A DNA stretch of 64,000 nt from Lysobacter arseniciresistens ZS79 (GTDB lineage Bacteria > Pseudomonadota > Gammaproteobacteria > Xanthomonadales > Xanthomonadaceae), in the NCBI RefSeq assembly GCF_000768335.1, contig NZ_AVPT01000003.1, positions 1-64,000 of the forward strand, written 5' to 3'. Positions 52,932-63,458 of the stretch are shown here, piece after piece. The number at the start of each line of letters is the position of its first letter. The first letter of the stretch is position 1. The translations under genes were made by a program, and so were the position numbers. The notes beneath the pieces were generated by a model. That model saw nothing but the letters and a program-made list of their open reading frames with translations. It searched no databases and was not told where the DNA came from.

Positions 52932-52947
52932 TGCAAGGGGTGTGCCG
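52932..52947 (-). promoter_or_regulatory. Sigma-54 promoter of the fliL operon
   Basis: The minus strand has CGGCACA, 4 bp, TTGCA, which fits the -24/-12 pattern (TGGCACG, 4 bp, TTGCA) with the invariant GG and GC at correct spacing. The start would be about 22 bp before the fliL GTG. It should need RpoN and FleQ, both encoded nearby. Confidence 0.82.
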
Positions 52948-53024
52948 CGATGCGCGCCGGGTTGCCGCCGGTGATTTGACGCGAAGGTGAACGGAGCGGT
53001 GACGGGTTTCCGCGGATGCCGGGT

Positions 53025-54278
53025 TCAGGCGTACTCGTCGAGCAGCCCGCGGGTGCGCAGCTGCACCGGTGCGCGCTCGCTGCGGCCGTCGGCGTGGATG
53101 CCGTCAGCGTTGCCGGCCACGGTCCCGGCGCGCCCGCCGGCGCTGTCGCCGGCACCGTCACCACGCCCTTGGCCGACGTCGCTGTGCGCCAGCTGCAGGC
53201 CGTGCTGGCCGAGCAGTTCGCGCAGGCGGCCGACGCTGTTCTCCAGCGCGTGGCGGACGTCGGCGTGGGCCGACTGGAACTCGGCGACGACGCGGGTGCC
53301 GTCGATTTGCAGGCGGACGTCGATGGTGCCGAGGGTCTCCGGGTTCAGGCGGATCTCGGCGTGGCCGATGCGCTGCTCGGCGAGCCAGCCGATTCGCGCA
53401 CCGAAGGCGTCGTCGAAGCCGGCGTCGGGGTCGGCCGGGAAGGCGAGCGGCGGCTGGCCGGCGGCGGTGACGGGGCGTGCACCGGTGGGCGTGCTGCCGG
53501 TGGCGCCCGGCGGCAGGGTGCGCTCGCCGGTCTCGAATTCGGGGATGAGGTCGGGCGAAGTGCCGTCGGCGGACTGCTCCAGCACCGGGGCGAAGTCGAC
53601 CGGCGGGGCGCTGCCGGCGGAGCCGACTGCGGTGTCCGTGGCCACGGGCATCGCGGGCAGGGGTGCCAGGCCGGCGAGGGTGGATGCGGCGGTGTCGGAA
53701 GTGGCTGCCGCGCCGGCCGGCGTGGTGGCCGCGACGGGTCCGGAGGCGAGCAGGGTCGCGGGCAATCCGTCAGCGGTAGCCGTCGGGAACAGTGTGGCCG
53801 CCGGCATCGCAGCGGTGCCGCCCGGCGCGCCGGATGGCGGCGGCCCGATGCCCGGCGCCGGCGCGGTCTCGCGCCATCCGCCGATCATCGCGAACAGCTG
53901 GTCCGGCAGCGTTGCATCGGCGGCGTCCCCGCCCCGTGCATCGGCCGAATCCTTTGTCGCGGCGGACGCGTCGCCGTCGCCTTCCCGCCGCTCCGCGCGT
54001 GCGGCGGTGCCCGGCGACGCATCGCTGGAACCGGCGGCGCCGGTCGCCTCGCCGGCGCGCGAGCGCTCGTCCGCCGAGCGCGAACCGTCGTCGCGGGCCT
54101 GCGAGCCGCGCGACTGCGAAGCCCGCGCATCCGCCCCGGCCGCGGGACGTGCCGCCGCGGGATCCAGCAAGCGCTCGAAGCTGTCCCCGTCCCGCCCACC
54201 GCCATTGCCACGTGACGCCCGGCCACCGTCGCCCGACGGCGCGGCGGACGGCGCCGAAGCCAGCCCCGACGCGATCAC
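53025..54278 (-). CDS. fliK: Flagellar hook-length control protein FliK
   Basis: FliK (417 residues) sets hook length and triggers the FlhB export switch. The N-terminal three quarters are Ala/Gly/Pro/Asp-rich and poorly conserved. The C-terminal Flg_hook domain (RIGHAEIRLNPETLGTIDVR, VRHALENSVGRLRELLGQHGL) is diagnostic. It starts with GTG overlapping the fliJ stop (GTGA). Translation of the other strand gives long spurious frames here because of base bias. Confidence 0.87.
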   Translation of the reverse strand: MIASGLASAPSAAPSGDGGRASRGNGGGRDGDSFERLLDPAAARPAAGADARASQSRGSQARDDGSRSADERSRAGEATGAAGSSDASPGTAARAERREGDGDASAATKDSADARGGDAADATLPDQLFAMIGGWRETAPAPGIGPPPSGAPGGTAAMPAATLFPTATADGLPATLLASGPVAATTPAGAAATSDTAASTLAGLAPLPAMPVATDTAVGSAGSAPPVDFAPVLEQSADGTSPDLIPEFETGERTLPPGATGSTPTGARPVTAAGQPPLAFPADPDAGFDDAFGARIGWLAEQRIGHAEIRLNPETLGTIDVRLQIDGTRVVAEFQSAHADVRHALENSVGRLRELLGQHGLQLAHSDVGQGRGDGAGDSAGGRAGTVAGNADGIHADGRSERAPVQLRTRGLLDEYA

Positions 54279-54727
54279 GCCGGCACCTCGCCGTCGTCGC
54301 GGGTGGTGTTGCGCACGCGACGGGCGCCGAGGTCGTCGAGCTCGCGCTGCACGCGTTGCTCGGCGGCGCGCGACTCCTCGGCGCGATAGCTGGCCGACAG
54401 CTTCTCCAGCACGTGGGTCTCGCGGCTGGCCAGCATCAGGCGGGCGCGCTCGACGTCGGCGTGCTGGCGGGTGTTGTCGACCACGCGCACCTGCTGGGCG
54501 ACGGCGGCGTCGAGGCGTTCGCGGAATGCCAGCCGGTTGGCCAGCAGCGCCGGGTTGGTCAATGCCGCGGCCGGTGCCGAGTACTCGGCGGCGTAGCGGC
54601 GCAGCGCCTCCAGCCGTTCCTCCTGCTCGGCCACGGCACGGTCGCGCTCGGCGACCTCGCGGGCGACGTCGTCCTGGTGTTGCTGCTTGACCCGCAGCAG
54701 CGGGTCGAGCCGTTGCGAGCGCGTCAT
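54275..54727 (-). CDS. fliJ: Flagellar export chaperone FliJ
   Basis: A 150-residue protein predicted to be a two-helix coiled coil throughout, with the heptad-rich opening SQRLDPLLRVKQQHQDDVARE and many charged residues. FliJ forms the central stalk of the FliI hexamer and recycles chaperones. It overlaps both fliI and fliK by 4 bp. Identity rests on position and coiled-coil design as much as on sequence, since FliJ is poorly conserved. Confidence 0.88.
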   Translation of the reverse strand: MTRSQRLDPLLRVKQQHQDDVAREVAERDRAVAEQEERLEALRRYAAEYSAPAAALTNPALLANRLAFRERLDAAVAQQVRVVDNTRQHADVERARLMLASRETHVLEKLSASYRAEESRAAEQRVQRELDDLGARRVRNTTRDDGEVPA

Positions 54728-56151
54728 CGGGCAGGCTCCTGGGCCGGGGTGGGCATCTGGGGGGTTGCGGTGGCGGGCGCAGCCTCGCGGCCGTCGTCGA
54801 GCAAGCGGGCCAGCGCGGCGCGGCTGGCCTCGACATCGGAGGCCTCGGCCACGTCCTGGCCGAGGAACTCCATGATCCTCGGCCAGCGCGCCACCGCCTC
54901 GTCGACCAGCGGGTCGCTGCCGCGCTGGTAGGCGCCGATCGCGATCAGGTCGCGCTGGGCGTTGTAGGCCGCCATCAGCCGCTTCAGCTTGCGGATGCGC
55001 TCGCGCCACGACGCGTCGGTGATCTCCTGCATCACGCGGCTGACCGACACCTCGACGTCGATCGCCGGGTACTGGCCGGCATCGGCGATCCGGCGGGTCA
55101 ACACGATGTGGCCGTCGAGGATCGCGCGGGCGGCGTCGGCGATCGGCTCCTGCTGGTCGTCGCCCTCGGTCAGCACGGTGTAGAACGCGGTGATCGAGCC
55201 GCGGCCGTCGGCGCCGTTGCCGGCGCGCTCGACCAGCTGCGGCAGCTTGGCGAACACGCTCGGCGGGTAGCCGCGGGTGGTCGGCGGCTCGCCGACCGAC
55301 AGGCCGATCTCGCGCTGGGCATGGGCGAAGCGGGTCAGCGAATCCATCAGCAGCAGCACGTGCAGGCCCTGGTCGCGGTACCACTCGGCGATGGCGGTAG
55401 CCCGCAGCGCACCGTGCAGGCGCGCCAGCGGCGGGCGGTCGGCCGGGGTGGCGACCACGACCGAGCGGCGCAGGCCTTCCTCGCCGAGCGTGCTCTCGAC
55501 GAAGTCGCGCACTTCGCGGCCGCGCTCACCGATCAGCCCGACCACGATCACGTCGGCGGCGGTGTAGCGGGTCATCATGCCCAGCAGCGTCGACTTGCCG
55601 ACGCCGGACCCGGCGAACAGCCCGATGCGCTGGCCGCGGCCGATCGGCAGCAGGGCGTTGATCGCGCGCACGCCGACGTCGAGCGAACGGGTGATCGGCT
55701 CGCGCATCAGCGGGTTGATCGCCTCGCCGCCGAGGCCGACCCAGCTTTCGGGGCGGATCGGGCCGCGGCCGTCGAGCGGCACGCCGTCGCTGTCGATCAC
55801 GCGGCCCAGCAGGCCCTCGCCGACGGCCACTTCGCCCTGCTGGCGGGTGTTGACCACGCGCGCGTTGGGCAGCAGGCCGGCGAGGTCGGCGGTCGGCATC
55901 AGGAAGGTGCGGTCGCCGGAGAAGCCGACCACCTCGGCGTCGACCCAGCGACCGCCCGCGGTCTCGACCCGGCAGCGTGAACCCAGCGGCGCCGAACAAC
56001 CCGACGCCTCCAGGGTCAGGCCGACCGCGCGGCGCAGCACGCCCTCGCGGGCCAGCCCGAGTGACGGCGGCTGCGCGCTGGAACCGTCCAGCCGCGCGGC
56101 CAGCCGCAGGTTGCGGGCTTCTTCCCAGTGTTCGGCGGCGACCGAAGTCAT
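54724..56151 (-). CDS. fliI: Flagellar export ATPase FliI
   Basis: FliI (475 residues) is the F1-beta-like ATPase of the flagellar export apparatus. Walker A is GLFAGSGVGKSTLLGMM near residue 175. Walker B is LLLMDSLTRFAHAQREIG, and GERGREVRDF and RGYPPSVFAKLP are typical of the FliI/SctN family. About 25 residues precede the conserved N-terminal domain. The C-terminal tail after the last conserved helix is Pro/Ala-rich. It has 4-bp overlaps with fliH and fliJ. Confidence 0.96.
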   Translation of the reverse strand: MTSVAAEHWEEARNLRLAARLDGSSAQPPSLGLAREGVLRRAVGLTLEASGCSAPLGSRCRVETAGGRWVDAEVVGFSGDRTFLMPTADLAGLLPNARVVNTRQQGEVAVGEGLLGRVIDSDGVPLDGRGPIRPESWVGLGGEAINPLMREPITRSLDVGVRAINALLPIGRGQRIGLFAGSGVGKSTLLGMMTRYTAADVIVVGLIGERGREVRDFVESTLGEEGLRRSVVVATPADRPPLARLHGALRATAIAEWYRDQGLHVLLLMDSLTRFAHAQREIGLSVGEPPTTRGYPPSVFAKLPQLVERAGNGADGRGSITAFYTVLTEGDDQQEPIADAARAILDGHIVLTRRIADAGQYPAIDVEVSVSRVMQEITDASWRERIRKLKRLMAAYNAQRDLIAIGAYQRGSDPLVDEAVARWPRIMEFLGQDVAEASDVEASRAALARLLDDGREAAPATATPQMPTPAQEPAR

Positions 56152-56768
56152 GCGCGCGGCTCCGGCGGGGTGTTGGCGAACGCGTCGAGGCTGGCCTGCA
56201 GCCGGGCGGCGAGGGTGCCGTCGATGCGCATGCTTTCGCTGTGCAGCCGCAGCTCGCCGCGGCCGAGGGTGGAATCGGCGGTCAGGCGCACGCCGCTGAG
56301 GCCGGCCAGGTGCGGCGCGAGCACGCCGAGATCGTCCGGGTGCAGGCGCAGTTCGACCTCGCGCGAGCTGGTGCCGACCGCGTCCAGCGCCTCGCGCACG
56401 AGGTCGGCCAGCAGGGTCGGGTCGGCCGCGTAGGCACGACCGAGCAGGGCGCCGGCGATGCGCACGGCGAGGTCGCCCAGCGCGTCGGCGACCTCCGAGT
56501 CGAGCCTTGCCAGTGGCCGGGTGAAGCCGTCGAGGATGCCCTCGATGCGGGCCAGCTGGCGCCGCACCTCGGCCTGTCCGCTGGCCAGCCCCTCGGCATG
56601 GCCGGCGGCGTAGCCTTCCTCGTGGGCGGCGCGCTCGAGCGCCTGCAGATCCTCGACGCTGGGCGGTGGCGGCAGAGGTTCGGGTTCGACGTACTCGAAG
56701 CCCGGCGCGGTCCAGCGCACCGCGCCGGAGGCGTCGGCGAACCGCGCCTGCAGCAGGGTCTCGCTCAT
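56148..56768 (-). CDS. fliH: Flagellar assembly protein FliH
   Basis: FliH (206 residues) regulates FliI and links it to FliN. The N-terminus has aromatic-rich WTAPGFEYVEPEPLPPP, then a helical stalk with GxxxG-like spacing (EEGYAAGHAEGLASGQAE) characteristic of FliH. The C-terminal V-ATPase E-like domain (FTRPLARLDSEVADALGDLAVRI, LRLHPDDLGVL) follows. Overlaps with fliG and fliI are 4 bp each. Confidence 0.92.
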   Translation of the reverse strand: MSETLLQARFADASGAVRWTAPGFEYVEPEPLPPPPSVEDLQALERAAHEEGYAAGHAEGLASGQAEVRRQLARIEGILDGFTRPLARLDSEVADALGDLAVRIAGALLGRAYAADPTLLADLVREALDAVGTSSREVELRLHPDDLGVLAPHLAGLSGVRLTADSTLGRGELRLHSESMRIDGTLAARLQASLDAFANTPPEPRA

Positions 56769-57787
56769 ACGAAGGCCTCGGCCTTGGCGGCCAGCTGGAT
56801 GGTGCCCTCATCGGCCATCTTGCGGACGGTGGCGAGGATCTCCTTCTGCGCCGCCTCCACCTCGGCCAGCCGCACCGGGCCGCGCGCCTCCATGTCCTCC
56901 AGCAGGATCTCGGCCGCGCGCTGCGACATGTTGGTGGTGATCTTCTCGCGCACGCGCGGGTCGGCGCCGCGCAGGGCCACGGCGAGCTTGTCGGACGGCA
57001 CGTCGCGCAGCACGGTCTGGATCGCGCGGTCGTCGATGTCGGCGAGGTTGTCGAAGACGAACATCAGGTCGCGGATGCGGCCACCCAGCGCGTCGTCGAT
57101 CTCGCCGATGCTGCCGAGGATCACCTCGTCCTGGCCGGAGTCCATGAAGTTGAGGATGTTGGCCGCCACCTTGATGCCGCCGACCGACGACGACTTGATG
57201 TTCTGGCTGCCGGAGAACTGCCGCGCCATCACGTCGTTGAGCTCGTTGAGCGCGTTGGGCGGGATGCCGTCGAGGGTGGCGATGCGCACCAGCACGTCCG
57301 GGCGCACGCGCTCGGGCAGCACCTTGATGACGTCGGCGGCCTGGTCGGGGTCGAGGTGGGACAGGACGATGGCGATGATCTGCGGGTGCTCGTTGCGCAC
57401 GAGGTCGGCGATCGCGCGCGGCTCCATCCACTTCAGCGTGTCCAGCCCGGAGGTGTTGCGGCCGGCGAGGATGCGGTCGATCAGGCTGCTGGCGCGCTCC
57501 TCGCCGAGCGCCTGGGTCAGCACCGCGCGGATGTAGTCGTCGGCCGAGCCGAGCGCGCCGGGCTGGGCCAGCACGTCGACGAAGTCGTCGAACACCTGCG
57601 CGACCGACTCGTGCGAGATGCCGCCGACCGACGTCATCGCCAGGCCGAGCTTCTGCACTTCCTTCGCGCTCATGTGCTTGAGCACCTCGGCCGCCTGCGT
57701 CTCGCCGAGCGAGAGCAGCACCACCGCGGCACGCTGGGTGCCGGTCAACACGTCGAGCTTGCGGCCGCCGGCCGTTGCCTCAGCCAT
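56765..57787 (-). CDS. fliG: Flagellar motor switch protein FliG
   Basis: FliG (340 residues) is the C-ring protein that contacts the stator. The N-domain (GTQRAAVVLLSLGETQAAEVLKH) binds FliF. The middle domain has the EHPQ motif (LVRNEHPQIIAIVLSHL) and binds FliM. The C-domain holds the charged torque helix (DDRAIQTVLRDVPSDKLAVALRGADPRVREKI). Start: ATG 16 codons into an open frame, preferred because it gives the family N-terminus. It overlaps the fliF stop by 8 bp. Confidence 0.96.
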   Translation of the reverse strand: MAEATAGGRKLDVLTGTQRAAVVLLSLGETQAAEVLKHMSAKEVQKLGLAMTSVGGISHESVAQVFDDFVDVLAQPGALGSADDYIRAVLTQALGEERASSLIDRILAGRNTSGLDTLKWMEPRAIADLVRNEHPQIIAIVLSHLDPDQAADVIKVLPERVRPDVLVRIATLDGIPPNALNELNDVMARQFSGSQNIKSSSVGGIKVAANILNFMDSGQDEVILGSIGEIDDALGGRIRDLMFVFDNLADIDDRAIQTVLRDVPSDKLAVALRGADPRVREKITTNMSQRAAEILLEDMEARGPVRLAEVEAAQKEILATVRKMADEGTIQLAAKAEAFV

Positions 57788-59432
57788 CGGATTCCACCCA
57801 GTTGCGCACCACGTTGGCGACCCGCTTGGGATCATTGGCGACCGCGGTCTTGGCGACGGTCAGCTTCTCGTCGAAGTTCATCGCCGCCTCGGCGGTGACG
57901 CGTGGCTGCGGCTTGGGTTTCTCGGCCGGCGAGGACAGCGAGACCGGGATTTCCTCGTCCTCCGGCAGCACGGTGACCACCGCGGTCTGCGGCGCGCGCG
58001 GCGCCAGCAACTGGCGGAACGCCGGCCGCAGCACGGTCAGGATCAGCACCAGCACCGCCAGCCCGCCCAGGCCGATGCGCAGCAGCTCCTGCGCGCGCGG
58101 GTGCTGCCAGAACGGCGGCGCTTCGGGGGCGTCGAGTGCATCGCCGCGTGCGAACGGCGCGTTGACCACCGACACCGTGTCGCCGCGCGTAGCGTTGAAG
58201 CCGATCGCCTGCTGCACGAGCGTCTCGATGCGTGCCAGTTCGTTGTCGGTGAGCGCGCGGTAGCTGGTCTTGCCGTCGGCGGCGGTCTGCGGGACGTTGT
58301 CGACCAGCACCGCGGCGGTGACGCGGGTGATCTGGCCCGGTGCCTGGCGGGTGTGGGTGAGGGTGCGGTCGATCTCGTAGTTGCGCACCGCGGTGCGCGC
58401 GCCGGTGCCGGTGCCGCCGGTGGCAGCCTGCGGGGTGGCGGCTGCGGCGGCGGCCGCGGCGGTGTCGGGGTTGTTGCTGGCCGCGCCGGGCACGCCCTGC
58501 GGGCCCTGCAGCGCGGCGAGGTCGCCGGATTCGGAGATCTGCTCGCTGCGGATCATCGCCGGGTCCGGGCCGTAGGTCTCGCTGGCCTGCTCGGTCTCGG
58601 CGAAGCTCATGTCGATGCTGACCTGCGCGCTGATGCGGCCCGGGCCGGCCAGCGGTTCCAGCAGCTCCTGGATGCGCTGCACGTAGACCGCCTCGGCGCG
58701 GCGCTGCTGCTCGAAGCGCTGCGCGGTCAGCGCCGATTCGCTGTCGGGGTTGTCGTTGGACAGCATGCGGCCGAACTGGTCGACCACGGTGACGTTGTCG
58801 ACCGGCATCTGCGGCACGCTGGAGGCGACCAGGTGCTCGATCGCGGCGACCTGGCCGGGTTCGAGCACGCTGCCGCTGCGCAGGTGCAGCACCACCGACG
58901 CGCTGGCCGGCTCCTTCTGGCGGGTGAACGCGCTCGGCTTGGGCAGCGCCAGGTGCACGCGGGCCTCGCGCACCGGGCGCAGGTTGGCGATGGTGCGGGC
59001 CAGCTCGGTCTCCAGCGCGTGCTGGTAGCGGGCGTTCTCGACGAACTGGCTGGTGCCGAAGCCCTGGTCGCCCTGCAGGGTCTCGAAGCCGCCGCCCTCG
59101 GCCGCCGGCAACCCGGCCGCGGCCAATGCGAGCCGCGCCTTGCCGACCTGGTCGGTCTCGACCGACAGCGCGCCGCTGCCGGGGTCGATCCGGTAGGGGA
59201 TCTGCGCGGTGCGCAGCAGCTCGCTGGCCTCGGCGGTGGAGCGCGCGTCGAGCCCGGCGAACACCGGCACGTAGCTCGGCTTCTGGGTCCAGAAGAACAG
59301 CCACAGGCCCAGCGCGATGACCGCGGCGACCAGCGCGAACAGGCCGATCTGGCGTACCGCCGGGATGTCCTGCAGCGGACCGAGGTCCTTGAGGCTGCTG
59401 GCGGCGTTCTTGGGAAGGGTGATGACGCTCAT
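57780..59432 (-). CDS. fliF: Flagellar MS-ring protein FliF
   Basis: FliF (550 residues) builds the membrane ring on which the flagellum assembles. Two membrane helices (about 27-48 and 450-470) flank a large periplasmic part with ring-building motifs (YVPVFAGLDARSTAEASELL, PSAFTRQKEPASASVVLHL, NVTVVDQFGRML). The C-terminal cytoplasmic tail binds FliG. Ala-rich and Gly-Thr-rich segments interrupt the periplasmic domain near residues 310-345. It follows fliE by 81 bp. Confidence 0.95.
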   Translation of the reverse strand: MSVITLPKNAASSLKDLGPLQDIPAVRQIGLFALVAAVIALGLWLFFWTQKPSYVPVFAGLDARSTAEASELLRTAQIPYRIDPGSGALSVETDQVGKARLALAAAGLPAAEGGGFETLQGDQGFGTSQFVENARYQHALETELARTIANLRPVREARVHLALPKPSAFTRQKEPASASVVLHLRSGSVLEPGQVAAIEHLVASSVPQMPVDNVTVVDQFGRMLSNDNPDSESALTAQRFEQQRRAEAVYVQRIQELLEPLAGPGRISAQVSIDMSFAETEQASETYGPDPAMIRSEQISESGDLAALQGPQGVPGAASNNPDTAAAAAAAATPQAATGGTGTGARTAVRNYEIDRTLTHTRQAPGQITRVTAAVLVDNVPQTAADGKTSYRALTDNELARIETLVQQAIGFNATRGDTVSVVNAPFARGDALDAPEAPPFWQHPRAQELLRIGLGGLAVLVLILTVLRPAFRQLLAPRAPQTAVVTVLPEDEEIPVSLSSPAEKPKPQPRVTAEAAMNFDEKLTVAKTAVANDPKRVANVVRNWVESDG

Positions 59433-59513
59433 GCGTGGTGTCTCGGCTCGTCATCCCCGCGGGCGCGGGGCGTGGGCGTGGGGACGGGGAAGTGGGGTGG
59501 GCGGGGCCGTGCG

Positions 59514-59894
59514 TCAGATCGGCATGTTCATGACGTCCTGGTAGGACTGGACCAGCCGGTTGCGGACCTCCGCGGTGGCCTTGAACGCGACCGAGGACTG
59601 CTGCATCGCCACCATCACCCGCGCAAGGTCGGCGCGCGGGTCGCCCATCTCGAACGCCGCCTGCAACTCGCCCGACACCCGCTGGGCGCGGCTGACGTTG
59701 TCGAGCGCGTTGTTGAGGGTGGCGCCGAAGCCCGGCGCGCCGGCCTCGGCGGCCTCGCCGGCGCGGCCGATCCCCTCCGGCCGCAGCCCCTGCGGGTTGA
59801 TCGCGTTGCCGGCCGGCGCGTCGGCCAGCGGCCCGCGCGCACGCATCTCGTGGGCGCGGATCTGGGAAAGGATCGATGAAATCGCGTCGGTCAT
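59514..59894 (-). CDS. fliE: Flagellar hook-basal body protein FliE
   Basis: FliE (126 residues) joins the MS ring to the rod. The conserved C-terminal half is ALDNVSRAQRVSGELQAAFE, then MVAMQQSSVAFKATAEVRNRLVQSYQDVMNMPI (read in two parts), as in other FliE proteins. It is the first gene of the fliEFGHIJK operon, with a sigma-54 promoter 40 bp upstream. Confidence 0.95.
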   Translation of the reverse strand: MTDAISSILSQIRAHEMRARGPLADAPAGNAINPQGLRPEGIGRAGEAAEAGAPGFGATLNNALDNVSRAQRVSGELQAAFEMGDPRADLARVMVAMQQSSVAFKATAEVRNRLVQSYQDVMNMPI

Positions 59895-59933
59895 GGCGTG
59901 GCTTGCGCGTCCGGCGGGTCTGCCCGTTCATAG

Positions 59934-59948
59934 GCAAGCCGCGTGCCA
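59934..59948 (-). promoter_or_regulatory. Sigma-54 promoter of the fliEFGHIJK operon
   Basis: The minus strand reads TGGCACG, 4 bp, TTGC, a perfect -24/-12 pattern. The expected start is about 28 bp before the fliE ATG. The fleQ gene ends about 50 bp upstream. Confidence 0.93.
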
Positions 59949-60000
59949 CGGATGTGCCGGGAACCCGTCGCGCCGCCGGCGCGTCCCGGCGATGCGGTTC

Positions 60001-61428
<1,428 letters not shown>

Positions 61429-61434
61429 CGTCGC

Positions 61435-61827
61435 TTACGCCTGGCTGGCGGTGGTGTGCCGGTCGGCCAGTGCCTGCAGCAGTGGCACCACGTCGTGGAT
61501 GTACGACAGCTTGCTGACGAAGGCGTCGGCACCGGCGCGCAGTGCGTGCTCGCGGTGCTCGGCGTCGTCGAAATGGCTGGCGATGACGATGTACGGCGGG
61601 TTGTCCTGCGCCTTGATCAGGCGCGTGGCCTGCAGCCCGCCCATCTCCGGCATGGCCAGGTCCATCAGCACCGCGTCGGGGCGCAGCGCCTCGCACTGGG
61701 CGATCGCCTCGATGCCGTTGCCGGCCGAACCGACGATGTCGAGCCATTCGGTGCGCCGCAGGTGGCGCATCGCGGCGTTGATGAAGCCTTCGTGGTCGTC
61801 GACCAGAAGCAGTCTGACGGTGCTCAT
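61435..61827 (-). CDS. vemR: VemR-like single-domain response regulator
   Basis: A 130-residue receiver without output domain, with acidic Asp10-Asp11 (LLLVDDHEGF) and phospho-acceptor Asp56 (VLMDLAMPEMGG). The conserved Lys is followed by Leu (VSKLSY), not the usual Pro. Its place between rpoN and fleQ matches vemR of Xanthomonas, an atypical regulator of motility, exopolysaccharide and virulence (known family context). The start was chosen at the ATG giving a normal receiver N-terminus, and the gene ends 6 bp before fleQ. Confidence 0.9.
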   Translation of the reverse strand: MSTVRLLLVDDHEGFINAAMRHLRRTEWLDIVGSAGNGIEAIAQCEALRPDAVLMDLAMPEMGGLQATRLIKAQDNPPYIVIASHFDDAEHREHALRAGADAFVSKLSYIHDVVPLLQALADRHTTASQA

Positions 61828-61840
61828 CGGTGTCTCCGGA

Positions 61841-63226
61841 TCAGGCCGCGAGGGCCGGCTTGCAGCGCTGGCGCGCGGACGGGATCGACAGCTGGTCCCG
61901 GTACTTTGCCACCGTGCGCCGCGCGATGCGGACACCGCGGCGTGCGAGCAGGCCGGCGATGACGTCGTCGGCCAGCGGCGCGTGGCCCGGTTCGGCGTCG
62001 ATCAGGCGCTTGACCATCGCCTTCACCGCCGCGCCGGACACCGCCGCGCCCTCCAGTCGCACGGCGAACAGCCGCTTCAGCTCGAAGGTGCCGCGCGGGG
62101 TCTGGATGTACTTGCCGCTGGTGATGCGCGAGACGGTGGACTCGTGCATGCCGATCGCATCGGCGACCTCGCGCAGGGTCAGCGGCGCGATGGCCTCCTC
62201 GCCGCGTTCGAGGAACGCGCGCTGGCGCTCCACCAGCACCTGCACGGTGCGCAGCAGGGTGTCGTTGCGCATGGCGATGCCGCGCACCAGCCAGCGTGCC
62301 TCGTCGAGCAGGCCGCGCAGCACGCTCTGGTCGCCCGGCGCGTGGGCCAGAGCCTGCTCGCAATGGGCGGCGATGCGGATGCGCGGGGTGGCGCGGCCGT
62401 TCAGCGCGACCCGCCACTGGCCGCCGAGGAAGCGCACGCTGACGTCGGGAATGACGTGGCCGTCGTCCTCGGCCGCCGGCGGTTCGACCGGCGAGGGACG
62501 CAGCGACAGCACCAGCGCGGTGGCGGCGGCAACCGCGTCGGCATCGGCGCCGAGTGCGTGGGCCAGCGCGGCATTGTCGTGCGCGGCGAGTGCGTGGATC
62601 TGCTCGCCGACCATGCGCTCGGCCAGTGAGCGGGTGGCGTCGGCCGGATGGCTCGCCAGCTGCGCGAGCAGGCACTCGGCGGCGCTGGCCGCGGCGACGC
62701 CGGTCCAGGCGCCGTGCAGCAGGCGCTGGCGCGCGGCTTCGAGCGCGGCGGCGGTGGTCGTCAGGGCGGCCGCCCCCTCGCGGGCCAGCTCCCCGGGGTC
62801 GCCTTCGAGCAGACCATGGTCGTCGCAGTGGTCCAGCCACCATTGCGCCTGCCGCAGGGCGCCGTCCCCCCATTCGAACGACAGCTCCTGCAGCAGGCGC
62901 ACGCGCCAGTCGGTCGACTCGCCCGCGGCGATGCGCGCGCAGGCGTCGTCGTCGGCGCCGCCGGTCCCGCCCCCCGACAGGAACACCGGGTCGGGCAGCT
63001 CGTCCCACGCCGCGGCCTCGAGTTCGGCGTCGGTGGCGGTATCGACGGCGTCGGCTTCCCCGGCCTCGTCGTCGTCCACCGGCTCCAGCATCGGGTTGCG
63101 GTCCAGCGCCTGGCGCAGCTCCAGCTCGAGCTGCGGCGCGGTCAGCTGCAGCAGCCGGATCGACTGCAGCAACTGCGGCGTGAGATTGACGCCCTGCGTG
63201 AGCTGGGCCCTGACGCTGGTCTTCAC
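61841..63226 (-). CDS. rpoN: RNA polymerase sigma-54 factor (flagellar copy, RpoN2)
   Basis: RpoN (461 residues) directs transcription from -24/-12 promoters. Region I is the Gln/Leu-rich N-terminus (NLTPQLLQSIRLLQLTAPQL). An acidic region II follows, then the core-binding part, the HTH (TLREVADAIGMHESTVSRI) and the RpoN box ARRTVAKYR near the end. It starts at a GTG with GGGAGGGAG 6-15 bp upstream. An earlier GTG 16 codons upstream is less likely. Because it sits next to vemR and fleQ, it is probably the rpoN2 type, with a second rpoN elsewhere. Confidence 0.95.
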   Translation of the reverse strand: MKTSVRAQLTQGVNLTPQLLQSIRLLQLTAPQLELELRQALDRNPMLEPVDDDEAGEADAVDTATDAELEAAAWDELPDPVFLSGGGTGGADDDACARIAAGESTDWRVRLLQELSFEWGDGALRQAQWWLDHCDDHGLLEGDPGELAREGAAALTTTAAALEAARQRLLHGAWTGVAAASAAECLLAQLASHPADATRSLAERMVGEQIHALAAHDNAALAHALGADADAVAAATALVLSLRPSPVEPPAAEDDGHVIPDVSVRFLGGQWRVALNGRATPRIRIAAHCEQALAHAPGDQSVLRGLLDEARWLVRGIAMRNDTLLRTVQVLVERQRAFLERGEEAIAPLTLREVADAIGMHESTVSRITSGKYIQTPRGTFELKRLFAVRLEGAAVSGAAVKAMVKRLIDAEPGHAPLADDVIAGLLARRGVRIARRTVAKYRDQLSIPSARQRCKPALAA

Positions 63227-63458
63227 TTCGCTCCCTCCCGGTCCATGCCGCCGTCTTGAAGCTGGCTGCGGCATGAATCCTGCAGAAGGCGCGCCGGCGA
63301 TCGCATCGGGAGGAACCCGTCATCCGCCGGGGTTGGCCCGACCCGTGTGGGGGAATCCCCGACACAACCGCCGTTTTTCCGGTACGCCGGTCACGCTGGA
63401 CGGCCGCAACGACTTGCCGGTATTGGGACGCAGGTCCGCCCGGCGTCGGGCGGCAAAC

